Source of the DNA: Bhargavaea changchunensis
GTDB taxonomy: Bacteria; Bacillota; Bacilli; Bacillales_A; Planococcaceae
Assembly (NCBI RefSeq): GCF_042665595.1
Contig: NZ_JBHTCT010000005.1
Location: 310,001-374,000 of the forward strand
DNA length: 64,000 nt
Direction of reading: 5' to 3'
Notes under the pieces: generated by a model
Told to the model about the DNA's origin: nothing
The model's database searches: none
What the model saw: the letters and a program-made list of their open reading frames with translations, nothing else
Position numbers and translations under genes: made by a program
Part shown: piece after piece, positions 7,754 through 16,341 of the stretch
Numbering within the stretch: the stretch's first letter is position 1
Layout: each line of letters begins with the position of its first letter

Positions 7754-8647
7754 TTACTCTGTGAAATATTGATAGGCAGTTTCGGCAATACGGGCGATCA
7801 CCGTTTCCCCGCTTTCGGTCGTCGGGTTGCCGGAGGAGAAGATGCTAATGATGAGCCTGGCTTTACCCCCAGGCAGGTCGATGATGCCAGAATCATTCAC
7901 GGCGGAAGCGATCGTACCGGTTTTGTGGGCGACCTTCGTTCCGGCAGGGAGCCTGGCAGGAAGGCGGTCGTTCAGCTGCTGACGGTAGAGAATGTCGAGG
8001 ACAGTATCGGAAACCGCCGGGCTGATAAACGCCCCCTCCGCCAACTTCGACAGGATCGCCGTCATGTCATCTGGAGTGCACAGATTGTTCGCCCTGTCTG
8101 TCCTCATTACCGGATTCTCATCGCCCGGCTCTTCGTCCACATCCATCTCCAGCCGCTCCGTCAGCTGCTTCCAAGATTCCTCGCTGTACGGAACCGGCTC
8201 CATTCCCACCGCCAGGCTCAAGAGCTCCCAGCAGGAATGAACAATCATCATGTTCTCCGCACCAAGCTTCCTCACCGTATCCTGAACTGCATTCTTCCCA
8301 AGCATTCCAAGAAGGACGTCGGTCGCCATATTGTCGCTGACGATCGTCATGAGGGTGGCCAGGTCCTTGATCGTCAGCGGCAGCCCCGGGTCGAGCTCTT
8401 GCAAAATGCCCGAGCCCGGTACACGTTCCTCCTCTGTGAGTGCAATCCTAGTAGTCAGGTCAATCCGGCCTTCATGCACCTGCTCGAACAGCGCAAGCAG
8501 GATCGGCACCTTGAATACACTCGCCATCTGAAACGGTTCATCCGCATGGATGCGGACTTCTTCCCCGGACTGGAGGTGCTTGATGGAGATGCCGAAGGTG
8601 GCGTCGGTTTCGTTAAGCAGTTTCTCGATTTTCTTTTGGAGTCTCAC
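7754..8647 (-). CDS. Serine hydrolase, class A beta-lactamase-like fold
   Basis: A penicillin-recognising serine hydrolase of about 297 residues with all three classical motifs: SVFK (SxxK) near residue 43, SDN near 104 and KTG (HKTG) near 243. The Glu of the class A omega loop (ExxLN) is not evident. No signal peptide is visible, so the protein may be cytoplasmic and need not be a beta-lactamase. I prefer the GTG at 8647, preceded by AAAGGGGGAG; the in-frame TTG at 8665 would put that ribosome-binding site inside the gene. It is monocistronic between two terminators. Confidence 0.82.
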   Translation of the reverse strand: MRLQKKIEKLLNETDATFGISIKHLQSGEEVRIHADEPFQMASVFKVPILLALFEQVHEGRIDLTTRIALTEEERVPGSGILQELDPGLPLTIKDLATLMTIVSDNMATDVLLGMLGKNAVQDTVRKLGAENMMIVHSCWELLSLAVGMEPVPYSEESWKQLTERLEMDVDEEPGDENPVMRTDRANNLCTPDDMTAILSKLAEGAFISPAVSDTVLDILYRQQLNDRLPARLPAGTKVAHKTGTIASAVNDSGIIDLPGGKARLIISIFSSGNPTTESGETVIARIAETAYQYFTE

Positions 8648-8711
8648 GTCGCTCCCCCTTTTCAACTAAATCGATGTTGTATTAATTTTCCGCTATTTGT
8701 TCTCATAATAA

Positions 8712-8745
8712 AAGAGACTCGGGCGCAAAATTTGCCGAGTCTCTT
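8712..8745 (-). terminator. Rho-independent terminator after thiolase operon
   Basis: An 11-bp perfect stem (AAGAGACTCGG / CCGAGTCTCTT); on the minus strand it is followed by TTTATT. It ends the long operon that finishes with the thiolase gene at 8803. Confidence 0.8.
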
Positions 8746-8802
8746 GGTTTACTACATGTCTACTCTAAGTATAGGAGCCCCCCTAAATCACCGGACTCCC
8801 TA

Positions 8803-9984
8803 TCAAACCTCAAGGTTCTCAATGATCATGGAGACCCCTTGACCGCCGCCACAGCAAAGGCTGGCCACCCCGTAGCGCTTTCCTTGTTCTCTCAGTTCGT
8901 ATGCAAGAGTGAGCAACAGCCTGGCACCACTTGCACCTACCGGATGCCCGAGCGCAATGGCCCCGCCATTGACATTCAGCCGATCCATTTGGAATCCGAG
9001 TTCCCTTTGAACGGCCAGCACCTGAACGGCGAAGGCTTCATTCACTTCAATGAGATCGATATCCGACATCTCCAGCCCCGCGCGCTTCAGTGCCTGCCTG
9101 GTTGCGGGAACGGGTCCGATCCCCATGATCTTGGGATCCACTCCGCTGATTCCCCAAGAGACGACTTTTGCAAGTGGTTTCTTTCCATGCCGTTCTACAA
9201 GGACATCATCGCCCATGACGAGCGCTGCCGCTCCATCATTGATGCCGCTGGATGTGGCTGCTGTTACACTGCCATCCTTTTTAAATGCAGGCCGGAGTTT
9301 TTTCATCTTCTCCAGATTGGCGTCTTGTTTGATATATTCATCTTCAGACAGCGATACTTCGCCATTCTTGCCCGAAACCGCAATGATTTCTTTTTTGAAG
9401 CGTCCTTTACTCCGGGCTTCAGCTGCCCGCTGCTGGCTCATCAGCGCAAACTCTTCCTGTTCCCCGCGGCTGATCTCGTATTTATCCGCCAGGTTTTCGG
9501 CTGTAATGCCCATGCCAAGACCGATGTATGGGTCAGACAGCGTACTACTCAACACGTCCTCAAAGTGCGGAACACCCATCTTGATCATTTTAAACCGGAG
9601 GTCCCTAACAACATGGGGCGTCATCGACATGTTCTCCGCGCCACCGGCAATCACGCCGCTCGCTTCATCCAGCAGGATGGCCTGGGAGGCACTGATGGCC
9701 GCCTGAAGCCCCGAACCGCAAAGCCGGTTCACCGTCAGTGCCGGTGACTCTTCAGGAACGCCTGATTTCAAAGCCACATGTCGCGCCAGATACGGGGCAT
9801 TCTCACTCGAGTGGATGACGTTCCCGAAGAAAGCCTGTTCGAGTTCAGCCGCCGGGATTCCCGTTCGTTCTATCGCGGCAGTTGCCGCAACCGCTCCCAG
9901 GTCTGATACTTCCATGTCTTTCAGACTGCCTCCGAATGAGCCGAAGGGTGTTCGTGCACCATCCAGGATATAAACGTTCTTCAT
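8803..9984 (-). CDS. Acetyl-CoA C-acyltransferase (thiolase)
   Basis: A 393-residue thiolase that splits 3-ketoacyl-CoA into acetyl-CoA and a shortened acyl-CoA, or runs the reverse condensation. Seen in sequence: nucleophilic Cys in NRLCGSGLQA (about residue 88), NEAFAVQ, the active-site His in GHPVGASGAR (about 349) and the second Cys in SLCCGGGQG (about 380). The ATG at 9984 follows GAGGAG; an upstream in-frame start at 10041 would overlap dctQ. It is the last gene of the beta-oxidation/TRAP operon and supplies the final step of the cycle. Confidence 0.95.
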   Translation of the reverse strand: MKNVYILDGARTPFGSFGGSLKDMEVSDLGAVAATAAIERTGIPAAELEQAFFGNVIHSSENAPYLARHVALKSGVPEESPALTVNRLCGSGLQAAISASQAILLDEASGVIAGGAENMSMTPHVVRDLRFKMIKMGVPHFEDVLSSTLSDPYIGLGMGITAENLADKYEISRGEQEEFALMSQQRAAEARSKGRFKKEIIAVSGKNGEVSLSEDEYIKQDANLEKMKKLRPAFKKDGSVTAATSSGINDGAAALVMGDDVLVERHGKKPLAKVVSWGISGVDPKIMGIGPVPATRQALKRAGLEMSDIDLIEVNEAFAVQVLAVQRELGFQMDRLNVNGGAIALGHPVGASGARLLLTLAYELREQGKRYGVASLCCGGGQGVSMIIENLEV

Positions 9985-10030
9985 TAAAGACTCCTCGCTT
10001 CCTGATTGCAATTCAATTGTATTCCCGGTC

Positions 10031-10576
10031 TCAGGCATCAACCTCTGCTGTCTCCAATTTCGTCTCCAAGGCCGGCTCTTTTTGGCCGAAGCTCTTGATG
10101 ATCAAAAACAAAATCTCAACGGACAGCAGCAGGAATCCGAGCGGGATGAAGTACAGGATCGGATAATAGGGCACAATCCCGCCCTTCATGCTGAAGCCCA
10201 GTTGCTCCCGTGTACCGGAAAGAGCATATTGCCAACCGTAAAAAGTCAGCAAGCTGAAAAGAACAAGCTCAATGCCCATCATGAGAATGGCGATATTCCG
10301 CCGCAATACCGGTTTGAGGCGGTTCGTAAGCATCTCGAGCTTCGGCATGATTCCTGAACCGTACGCATAGGCAAGTGCCGGAAAGAACGCCAGCGGCATC
10401 AGAAAATACTGGGTGATTTCATAGCTTCCGAATACACTGGAGCCCATCAGGTTTCTGGTCGCCACATCAATGACGATAAAGGCCATCATGACGAATATCG
10501 TCGTTCCGCTCAGCAATAGCCCTGCATATTTCACATAATGAAAGGCACGATATGCCTGATCGACAGTGCGCATCAT
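10031..10576 (-). CDS. dctQ: TRAP transporter small permease DctQ (operon-internal)
   Basis: About 181 residues with four hydrophobic helices. A V-I-D-V-A-T-R-N-L-M-G stretch follows the first helix, as in the DctQ family, and E-I-T-Q-Y is the conserved acidic motif. The ATG-ATG at 10576/10573 follows AGGGGGGAGAAA; longer in-frame extensions run into dctM and are unlikely. It lies downstream of dctM, not between dctP and dctM, which is an unusual order. It completes the importer embedded in the beta-oxidation operon. Confidence 0.9.
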   Translation of the reverse strand: MMRTVDQAYRAFHYVKYAGLLLSGTTIFVMMAFIVIDVATRNLMGSSVFGSYEITQYFLMPLAFFPALAYAYGSGIMPKLEMLTNRLKPVLRRNIAILMMGIELVLFSLLTFYGWQYALSGTREQLGFSMKGGIVPYYPILYFIPLGFLLLSVEILFLIIKSFGQKEPALETKLETAEVDA

Positions 10577-10596
10577 TTTCTCCCCCCTATTCATCG

Positions 10597-11916
10597 TCAC
10601 ATCAGATTGGGCAGCCAGGTCACCAAGGCCGGGAAAGCAATCATCAGACTGCACACCACCAATGCCAGAACAACTGCGAATACCATCGACCTGGCAAAAA
10701 GGCGTTCAATCGAAATCCCCGTTACTCCCGAGACTGCGAATACACTCAGCCCGACTGGAGGTGTGAGCAGTCCGATTGTACAAATGACCGACACCAGAAT
10801 GCCGAACCAGAGAATATCCACATTGATCTCCTGGACAATCGGCAGCAGCACAGGTGTCGCCATAATAATGACCGCTCCGCCCTCGATGAACATAAAGAGG
10901 ATGAAGTAAATCAGGGACAGCAGTGCCAGGATAAGAACCGGGTATTCAATCAGCGGCCCCAGCGCATTGATCAGTTCTCTCGGCAGCTTGGAGACTGTAA
11001 TAAATCTGCCGAAAATCTGTGCAGTCACCATGATCAGCAAGACCATCGTTGTAATCTTGACAGTTTCCGTAATGGACTCGACGTAGAACTTCTTGTTGAC
11101 CTTGCCCAGCAAAAGTGCGGTAAGGAAACCAAGGAACGCACCGACTGCCCCTGCCTCTGTTGGCGTAAAGACTCCCGAGTAAATCCCTCCGAAGATGACC
11201 GTTACAATAACCGTACCGACCAAGACCACAAACAACGCACGAAGTGGTGTTAACGGGGCTATTTCCCCGGCCTCGACCTCTTCCTCGATGTCAGGCAACG
11301 CCTTTCTCTGATCCGCTTTATGCATATAGAGCATCACCCCGATAATCACGATCGTCATCATGATTCCCGGAACGATTGCTGCGATAAAGAGGGATCCGAT
11401 CGGAGTCTCCGTCACGACGCCATACAAGATCAGAATAATGCTTGGCGGGATGATTCCCGAAAGCGATCCGGCAGCTGCAATCGTTGATCCGGCAGTCACA
11501 TCCCTGAAACCGTGCCGCCGAAGCTCCGGTACCGCAACTTGGCCGAGCGCTGCCGATGAACCGGTCGTCGAACCGGACACGGCCCCGAGAAACGCGCCGA
11601 TGATGACGGTCAACGTCCCGAGAAAGCCGGATTTCCCTTTTGAGAACTTATAGACCAGTGCATACATATCCCGGACAATCCCCGATTGCACAATGAACTG
11701 AGCCATCAGTACAAACAAGGGAATCGTTGTCAGGGTGTAGCTTGCAACCACTTTGTACGGGTTGCTCTGCATAAACGAAGTGATATAACCCGGACCTTCC
11801 AGCATGATGATTCCCAAGACTCCCATACTCAGCAGCACGGCATGGATATGCATACCTGCGAACAGAAACACCAGGAAGAGAACCAGCATGATGATATAAA
11901 AAACTCCAAGACTCAT
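10597..11916 (-). CDS. dctM: TRAP transporter large permease DctM (operon-internal)
   Basis: A 439-residue membrane protein with the DctM pattern: about twelve hydrophobic segments, GAFLGAVSGSTTGSSAALG around residues 110-130, IIPPSIILILYG, FTPTEAGAVGAFLG and a C-terminal TPPVGLSVFAVSG. It is the ion-coupled transport subunit. The ATG follows GAGGTGTTCAG. The upstream gene is the binding protein; a hairpin with a U-run in the 74-bp gap may lower expression of the membrane subunits relative to the receptor. Confidence 0.95.
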   Translation of the reverse strand: MSLGVFYIIMLVLFLVFLFAGMHIHAVLLSMGVLGIIMLEGPGYITSFMQSNPYKVVASYTLTTIPLFVLMAQFIVQSGIVRDMYALVYKFSKGKSGFLGTLTVIIGAFLGAVSGSTTGSSAALGQVAVPELRRHGFRDVTAGSTIAAAGSLSGIIPPSIILILYGVVTETPIGSLFIAAIVPGIMMTIVIIGVMLYMHKADQRKALPDIEEEVEAGEIAPLTPLRALFVVLVGTVIVTVIFGGIYSGVFTPTEAGAVGAFLGFLTALLLGKVNKKFYVESITETVKITTMVLLIMVTAQIFGRFITVSKLPRELINALGPLIEYPVLILALLSLIYFILFMFIEGGAVIIMATPVLLPIVQEINVDILWFGILVSVICTIGLLTPPVGLSVFAVSGVTGISIERLFARSMVFAVVLALVVCSLMIAFPALVTWLPNLM

Positions 11917-11944
11917 CTGAACACCTCTTTTCCATTCTTATTCA

Positions 11945-11968
11945 GAAAAAAGGGAGCCCCGGCTCCCC
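11945..11968 (-). terminator. Intra-operon hairpin/attenuator between dctP and dctM
   Basis: On the minus strand GGGAGC and GCTCCC pair around a 4-base loop, followed by CCTTTTTTCTG. It sits between the receptor gene and the permease genes, where partial terminators often give the receptor a higher dose. That role is inferred. Confidence 0.6.
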
Positions 11969-11990
11969 CAAACTTCCCCCGGACCATTGC

Positions 11991-13124
11991 TTATTCCAGG
12001 TCCATGATGGCTTCCGGAACGGTACCGCCCTGCTCAACCACCAGGTCCCTCCAGAGCATCGCCATTTCCTTGCCCGGCTGTCCATTCCCCTCCAGTTCTT
12101 CAATCCACTCAGTCCAGGTATCTTCAATTCCCTGAACGAGCAATTGCTGTGTCTCTTCATCGACATCATCCATTTTTTCAAACACAGCTCCGTTGGCTTC
12201 CGCTTCCTTGCGGATAACCTCAGCGCGGTCCATCCAGACCTGGGCGCCCTTCGGGATCTGCTCGTAAGAAGCTTCTTCCATGATTTCCTGAATATCTTCA
12301 GGAATGCTGTTCCAAGTCTCTTCCGTCATCGCCCACATTCCTGCAAAATGCCCCAGGTTCACGCCTTCGAACGTGTAATTGAAGACTTCCTGCATCCCGT
12401 ATCCTGTCCAGTCCGCAACACTGAAGAAGCTGCCGTGGAACGCTCCCCGGTTGATCGCATCGAACATTTCAGTGGACGGCATCGAGATGGAGCTGATGCC
12501 GACATTGTTTGCAAAGATTTCATGTACGCGTGTCGGAGAGCGCAGGGAAAGTTTCTTTAAGTCATCTGCGGTATCCAGCGTGACATCTTTAGTGGAGATG
12601 ACATATTCAGCAGTTGTCGGTGTCGCGAACACCTTCAGCCCACGATCGCCGAACTCCATTTCCACGAAGGTTTTGCCGTCGGCCAGTTCATGGTCACTCT
12701 TGACGAGTTCGCCGTATGCCTTGGTCGCGATCATCGTGTCAGATTCCAGCAACGGCAGCATGGTCACCTCGCTGAGCGGGAAACGCTGAGGGTCATATTG
12801 CGTCCAAAGAGGCGCCGCGATATCGATGGCCCCGTTCTCCAGTGCCTGCAGTTCTTCGTTGATCGGAATCAGTTCCTGGTTTGCATAATATTCGAATTCC
12901 ACACGGCCATCCGTCCGTTCCTCAACTTCCTCCATCCATGGCTTGAAGTATCCTTCCCACCAGCCATTGGCCGTGCTGAGTCCAGACGACAAGGTCAGGA
13001 CGATTTTTTCATCGCTTTCTGCTGAAACAGAATCCTCCGAGTCCGCTCCGCCTGACTGTTCCACACAACCTGCAGCAATCAAAGAAAACATGAGGAGAAC
13101 GCTCCCGAGAGACCACTTTTTCAA
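11991..13124 (-). CDS. dctP: TRAP transporter substrate-binding lipoprotein (DctP family)
   Basis: About 377 residues. A lipoprotein signal precedes Cys20 (SLIAAGC), followed by an acidic and serine-rich linker. Receptor features include a GLSTANGWWEGYFKPWMEEVE region near residues 51-71, the LRSPTRVHEIFANN region, where the substrate-binding Arg is expected, and SMPSTEMFDAINRGAFHGS. The best start is the TTG at 13124, with AAGGGGAG eight bases upstream; the in-frame ATG at 13145 would place that site inside the gene. A cre-like box overlaps the upstream region. It is flanked by the CoA ligase and dctM. Confidence 0.9.
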   Translation of the reverse strand: MKKWSLGSVLLMFSLIAAGCVEQSGGADSEDSVSAESDEKIVLTLSSGLSTANGWWEGYFKPWMEEVEERTDGRVEFEYYANQELIPINEELQALENGAIDIAAPLWTQYDPQRFPLSEVTMLPLLESDTMIATKAYGELVKSDHELADGKTFVEMEFGDRGLKVFATPTTAEYVISTKDVTLDTADDLKKLSLRSPTRVHEIFANNVGISSISMPSTEMFDAINRGAFHGSFFSVADWTGYGMQEVFNYTFEGVNLGHFAGMWAMTEETWNSIPEDIQEIMEEASYEQIPKGAQVWMDRAEVIRKEAEANGAVFEKMDDVDEETQQLLVQGIEDTWTEWIEELEGNGQPGKEMAMLWRDLVVEQGGTVPEAIMDLE

Positions 13125-13146
13125 ATCTTCCACTCCCCTTTTCATA

Positions 13147-13160
13147 GTTAAGCGCTTATA
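13147..13160. promoter_or_regulatory. cre-like box (GTTAAGCGCTTATA)
   Basis: It contains the palindrome TAAGCGCTTA centred on CG and matches the CcpA cre consensus at most positions. It lies in the short gap between the CoA ligase stop and the TRAP receptor gene inside the operon, so it could act as a roadblock or on an internal promoter. CcpA binding is inferred. Confidence 0.5.
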
Positions 13161-14651
13161 TTATTGTCGGACCGTTCCTTCTTTTAATTTGGTTTTCATG
13201 ATTTTTCCGGAGTTCGTTTTCGGAAATTCTTCTATGACCCGGAACTCCGAAGGCACCTTGTAGGTAGCCAGGCGTTCCTTGCAAAACGGCTCCAATTCCT
13301 CAATCACCGATTCATCATGGCCATCACGAAGGGTCAGCATGGCGACCACCATTTCTCCCTTTTCAGGATGCGGGGAGCCGATCACCGCAGCTTCCAGAAT
13401 CGCCGGATGCATATACAGCACTTCTTCCACTTCGCGTGGATAAACGTTGAAACCCGAGCGGATGATCATGTCTTTTTTCCGGTCGACGATATAGATATAA
13501 CCCTGGTCATCCTTCATGGCGATATCGCCTGTCTTAAACCAGCCGTCCCGGAACGCTTTCCGGTTTTCTTCTTCACGCTCATAGTAGCCCTTCATCACGT
13601 TCGGCCCTTTGACGACCAGTTCACCTGGTGTTCCCGGAGGAACTTCTTCGAACGCATCGCTCATGATTTTGACTTCCACGTCCTCAATCGGAAGTCCGAC
13701 ACTCCTCAGCTTCTTTTCTCCCTCCGCCGGGTTCATGCAGACGACTGGCGAAGTTTCCGTGAGTCCGTAGCCTTCAATGATTTCAAACCCGAACAGCTTC
13801 GCCCACCGATGAAAGATTTCTTCGGGCAATGGTGCCGCCCCGGTATAGGTCAGCCTCAACTGCAAGTTATAATCTGTCAGGTTGGGTTCGTTCAAAATAT
13901 ATGTGATCATCGTGGGAGGTCCAAAAAAGTAAGTGATGCGCTGTTCTTCCATTTTTCCGAGGGTTTCGGCAGTCGACTTCCAGCGTTTCAACAGGTAACA
14001 AAAGCCGCCGCTGATGAGGGTCGAGTTCAGCTGATTGGTCTGGGCAGCGATATGTGTAAGCGGTGCGACGATGAGCGACCGGTCCCGGGCAGTGAGTCCT
14101 AGGTTGCGGCCGAACACTTCCGCATTGACGTACAGATTGTCATGCGTCAGCACGGCCCCCTTGGGAACGCCCGTCGTTCCCGATGTATAAAGGATGGTGC
14201 ACGCTTCCTGATAACGGCTGTCCCCATCAGCTTCAGCTGCCCCCTGATCGATATAGCTGTCGAAATCAGGCCCGGTCACAATCAGTTCCACCGGCCAATC
14301 CAGGCCGCTGTTTTTTACACGTTCGGTAATTTTGCTTTCCGTAATGATGATCTCCGGCCTGCAGTCGTTTAAGATGATGCCAAATTCCCTTGATGTGAGC
14401 GCCGGATTGACCGTTACATTAATGGCGCCGGCCCGCATGCTCGCAAAATAACTGATTACCAGCTCAGGGCTGTTCTCCAGGATAATCGCAATCTTGTCTC
14501 CGGAACGGATTCCCCGCTCAGTAAACCGGTTGGCCAGCTTCTGTACTTGTTCATTTAATTGCCGATAGGTGAGCTCTCCGGAATCCCATCCGATTGCAGG
14601 GTTTTCCGGATGGCTTTCAGCAAGTTCCTGCAGTTTCAGATCCAGATTCAT
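13161..14651 (-). CDS. AMP-forming acyl-CoA synthetase (fatty-acid/carboxylate CoA ligase)
   Basis: A 496-residue adenylate-forming ligase that would activate the imported acid to its CoA thioester with ATP. Motifs: P-loop TILYTSGTTGVPKGAV around residue 150, GYGLTETSP around 293, TGD in WFKTGDIA, DRKKDMIIRSGFNVYP near 390 and the C-terminal catalytic Lys in PKTNSGKIMK. The start is placed at ATG 14651, eight bases from AAGGAG, not at the GTG at 14660. Being next to the TRAP receptor suggests the transporter's substrate is its substrate. Chain-length preference cannot be read. Confidence 0.92.
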   Translation of the reverse strand: MNLDLKLQELAESHPENPAIGWDSGELTYRQLNEQVQKLANRFTERGIRSGDKIAIILENSPELVISYFASMRAGAINVTVNPALTSREFGIILNDCRPEIIITESKITERVKNSGLDWPVELIVTGPDFDSYIDQGAAEADGDSRYQEACTILYTSGTTGVPKGAVLTHDNLYVNAEVFGRNLGLTARDRSLIVAPLTHIAAQTNQLNSTLISGGFCYLLKRWKSTAETLGKMEEQRITYFFGPPTMITYILNEPNLTDYNLQLRLTYTGAAPLPEEIFHRWAKLFGFEIIEGYGLTETSPVVCMNPAEGEKKLRSVGLPIEDVEVKIMSDAFEEVPPGTPGELVVKGPNVMKGYYEREEENRKAFRDGWFKTGDIAMKDDQGYIYIVDRKKDMIIRSGFNVYPREVEEVLYMHPAILEAAVIGSPHPEKGEMVVAMLTLRDGHDESVIEELEPFCKERLATYKVPSEFRVIEEFPKTNSGKIMKTKLKEGTVRQ

Positions 14652-14680
14652 TCTCTTCACTCCTTATCCGCTGCCCCCTC

Positions 14681-15457
14681 TTACCGGCCGGCAAAGCTCG
14701 GTTTTCGTTTCTCGATAAAGGCCCGGACGCCTTCTTTTGCATCATCGTTCCTGAATACATCCGAGAACAGCTCAATCTCATATCGGAGTCCTTCCGCCAA
14801 TGGCAGGTTCTGACCATGCACGACGGCCTTTTTAATCTTTGCGATTGCCGCCTTCGGCTTTCCGGCCAGAGTCTCGGCCCAGCGGATCGCTTCTTCGTCC
14901 GACTCGCCGGCTGGCACCACCCGATTGACCAATCCGGCCTGCAGGGCTTCGTCCGCACCAATGGAATCTCCGAACATCATCATTTCCATCGCCTTCGAAC
15001 TCCCGACCAGTCTTGGCAGGCGCTGTGTGCCGCCCGCCCCCGGGAAGATGCCAAGGTTGACTTCCGGCAGCCCGAGCTTGGTGTTCTCATCACAGATTCT
15101 AAAGTCACAGGAAAGCGCCAGCTCCAGGCCCCCTCCCAACACATGTCCTTTCAGCGCGGCAATCACAGGAATCGGAAGCTGGCTCAGCTTCTCGAATGCC
15201 TGATGGAACGCGGCAGTCATCGACAAGTCCCTCGAACCGAGTTTCGGCACGAACTGCTGGATGTCCGCTCCTGCAGAAAATGCCTTCTCTCCTGATCCCT
15301 TGATCACCAGCGCACGGATGTCGTCATTACCGTAGATTTCGACCAGGCAGCCGGACATGGCCTCGATCACTTCCGGATTCAGAGGGTTGTACGGCGGCCG
15401 GTTGATCTCCATCACGGCGATATTCTGATGCACTTCAAACAACAACACGTTTTGCAT
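14681..15457 (-). CDS. Enoyl-CoA hydratase/isomerase (crotonase family)
   Basis: A 258-residue crotonase. Both catalytic glutamates expected for a true hydratase are present: the first in GGGLELALSCDF (about residue 110) and the second in LPEVNLGIFPGAGGTQRLP (about 130). The reaction would be hydration of 2-enoyl-CoA to (S)-3-hydroxyacyl-CoA. It begins inside the last 23 bp of the upstream dehydrogenase gene, so the two are probably coupled. A second crotonase opens the operon, so one of the pair may be an isomerase or act on a special acyl chain. Confidence 0.93.
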   Translation of the reverse strand: MQNVLLFEVHQNIAVMEINRPPYNPLNPEVIEAMSGCLVEIYGNDDIRALVIKGSGEKAFSAGADIQQFVPKLGSRDLSMTAAFHQAFEKLSQLPIPVIAALKGHVLGGGLELALSCDFRICDENTKLGLPEVNLGIFPGAGGTQRLPRLVGSSKAMEMMMFGDSIGADEALQAGLVNRVVPAGESDEEAIRWAETLAGKPKAAIAKIKKAVVHGQNLPLAEGLRYEIELFSDVFRNDDAKEGVRAFIEKRKPSFAGR

Positions 15458-16310
15458 CCTCTTTCACTCCCCCTTCGTACGTATAGAAGCCTTTTCCGGT
15501 TTTCTTACCGAGATCACCGGCTTCGACCATCTTCTTCAGAATCGGGCACGGGCGGTATTTCGGATCACCGAATCCTTCATAGAGGGATTCCATCGCCCAC
15601 AAGGTCGTATCGATCCCTGCCATGTCGATCGTCCGTAGCGGCCCCATCTTATGGCCGTATCCGTCGATAAAGCCCTGGTCGATCTCTTCCGCCGTCCCGA
15701 CACCTTCCATCAGGGCAAAGCAGGCTTCATTGACCATCGGAAGCCAGATCCGGTTCATCAAAAAGCCCGGATAATCCTTTTCGGCAGTGATCAGCCGTTT
15801 GCCGAGCTGTTCACCCAACTGCTTTGCTTTTTCATACGTCTCTTCCGACGTCTGATAGCCCTTGACCAGCTCCAGCAGGGCCATCATCGGTACGGGGCTG
15901 AAAAAGTGCATCCCGATCACTTTCTCCGGCCGCGAAGTGGCGCCGGCAATGGCCGTGATGGAAAGGGTTGATGTATTGGAGGCAAGGAGGCAATCTTCTC
16001 CCGCAAGCCGGTCAAGCTTTTCAAACACCTGTTTTTTCAGCTCGAGCTTTTCCGGTACGGCCTCTATTACCGCATCCGCCTGTTCCACTGAATCCCATTC
16101 CGAGGAAAACTGGATTCGGCTTAAAACTTCTGCGGCACTCTGTATTTTCTTCTTCGATTCAAATTTTTCCAATGAAGCAGCAATACTCGTTTTCGCTCTG
16201 TCGAGTCCTTCTTCCGAAACATCCACGATGGTGACGTCAAACCCCGCCTGTGCCGCCACCTGCCCGATTCCCGACCCCATGATGCCTCCGCCGATTACCG
16301 TGATTTTCAT
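15435..16310 (-). CDS. 3-hydroxyacyl-CoA (3-hydroxybutyryl-CoA) dehydrogenase
   Basis: A 291-residue NAD-dependent dehydrogenase of the Hbd/PaaH type. The N-terminal Rossmann motif is GGGIMGSGIGQVAA at residues 7-20. The catalytic His is in GMHFFSPVP (about 138), and KDYPGFLMNRIW leads into the C-terminal dimer domain with GPLRTIDMAGID. The ATG at 16310 follows GGGGGAGAAACA. It oxidises the hydratase product to the ketoacyl-CoA used by the thiolase at the operon end. Confidence 0.95.
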   Translation of the reverse strand: MKITVIGGGIMGSGIGQVAAQAGFDVTIVDVSEEGLDRAKTSIAASLEKFESKKKIQSAAEVLSRIQFSSEWDSVEQADAVIEAVPEKLELKKQVFEKLDRLAGEDCLLASNTSTLSITAIAGATSRPEKVIGMHFFSPVPMMALLELVKGYQTSEETYEKAKQLGEQLGKRLITAEKDYPGFLMNRIWLPMVNEACFALMEGVGTAEEIDQGFIDGYGHKMGPLRTIDMAGIDTTLWAMESLYEGFGDPKYRPCPILKKMVEAGDLGKKTGKGFYTYEGGVKEDAKRVVV

Positions 16311-16341
16311 TTGTTTCTCCCCCATCTATCCTGAATGTCGT

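Noticed and set aside
7754..8647. Call as a class A beta-lactamase
   Set aside because: SxxK, SDN and KTG are present, but no secretion signal and no clear omega-loop Glu are visible. Resistance function is not supported.
7736..8842. 368-codon plus-strand open frame opposite the serine hydrolase
   Set aside because: The minus-strand gene has SxxK, SDN and KTG motifs. The plus-strand frame crosses two terminators and has no recognisable domain.
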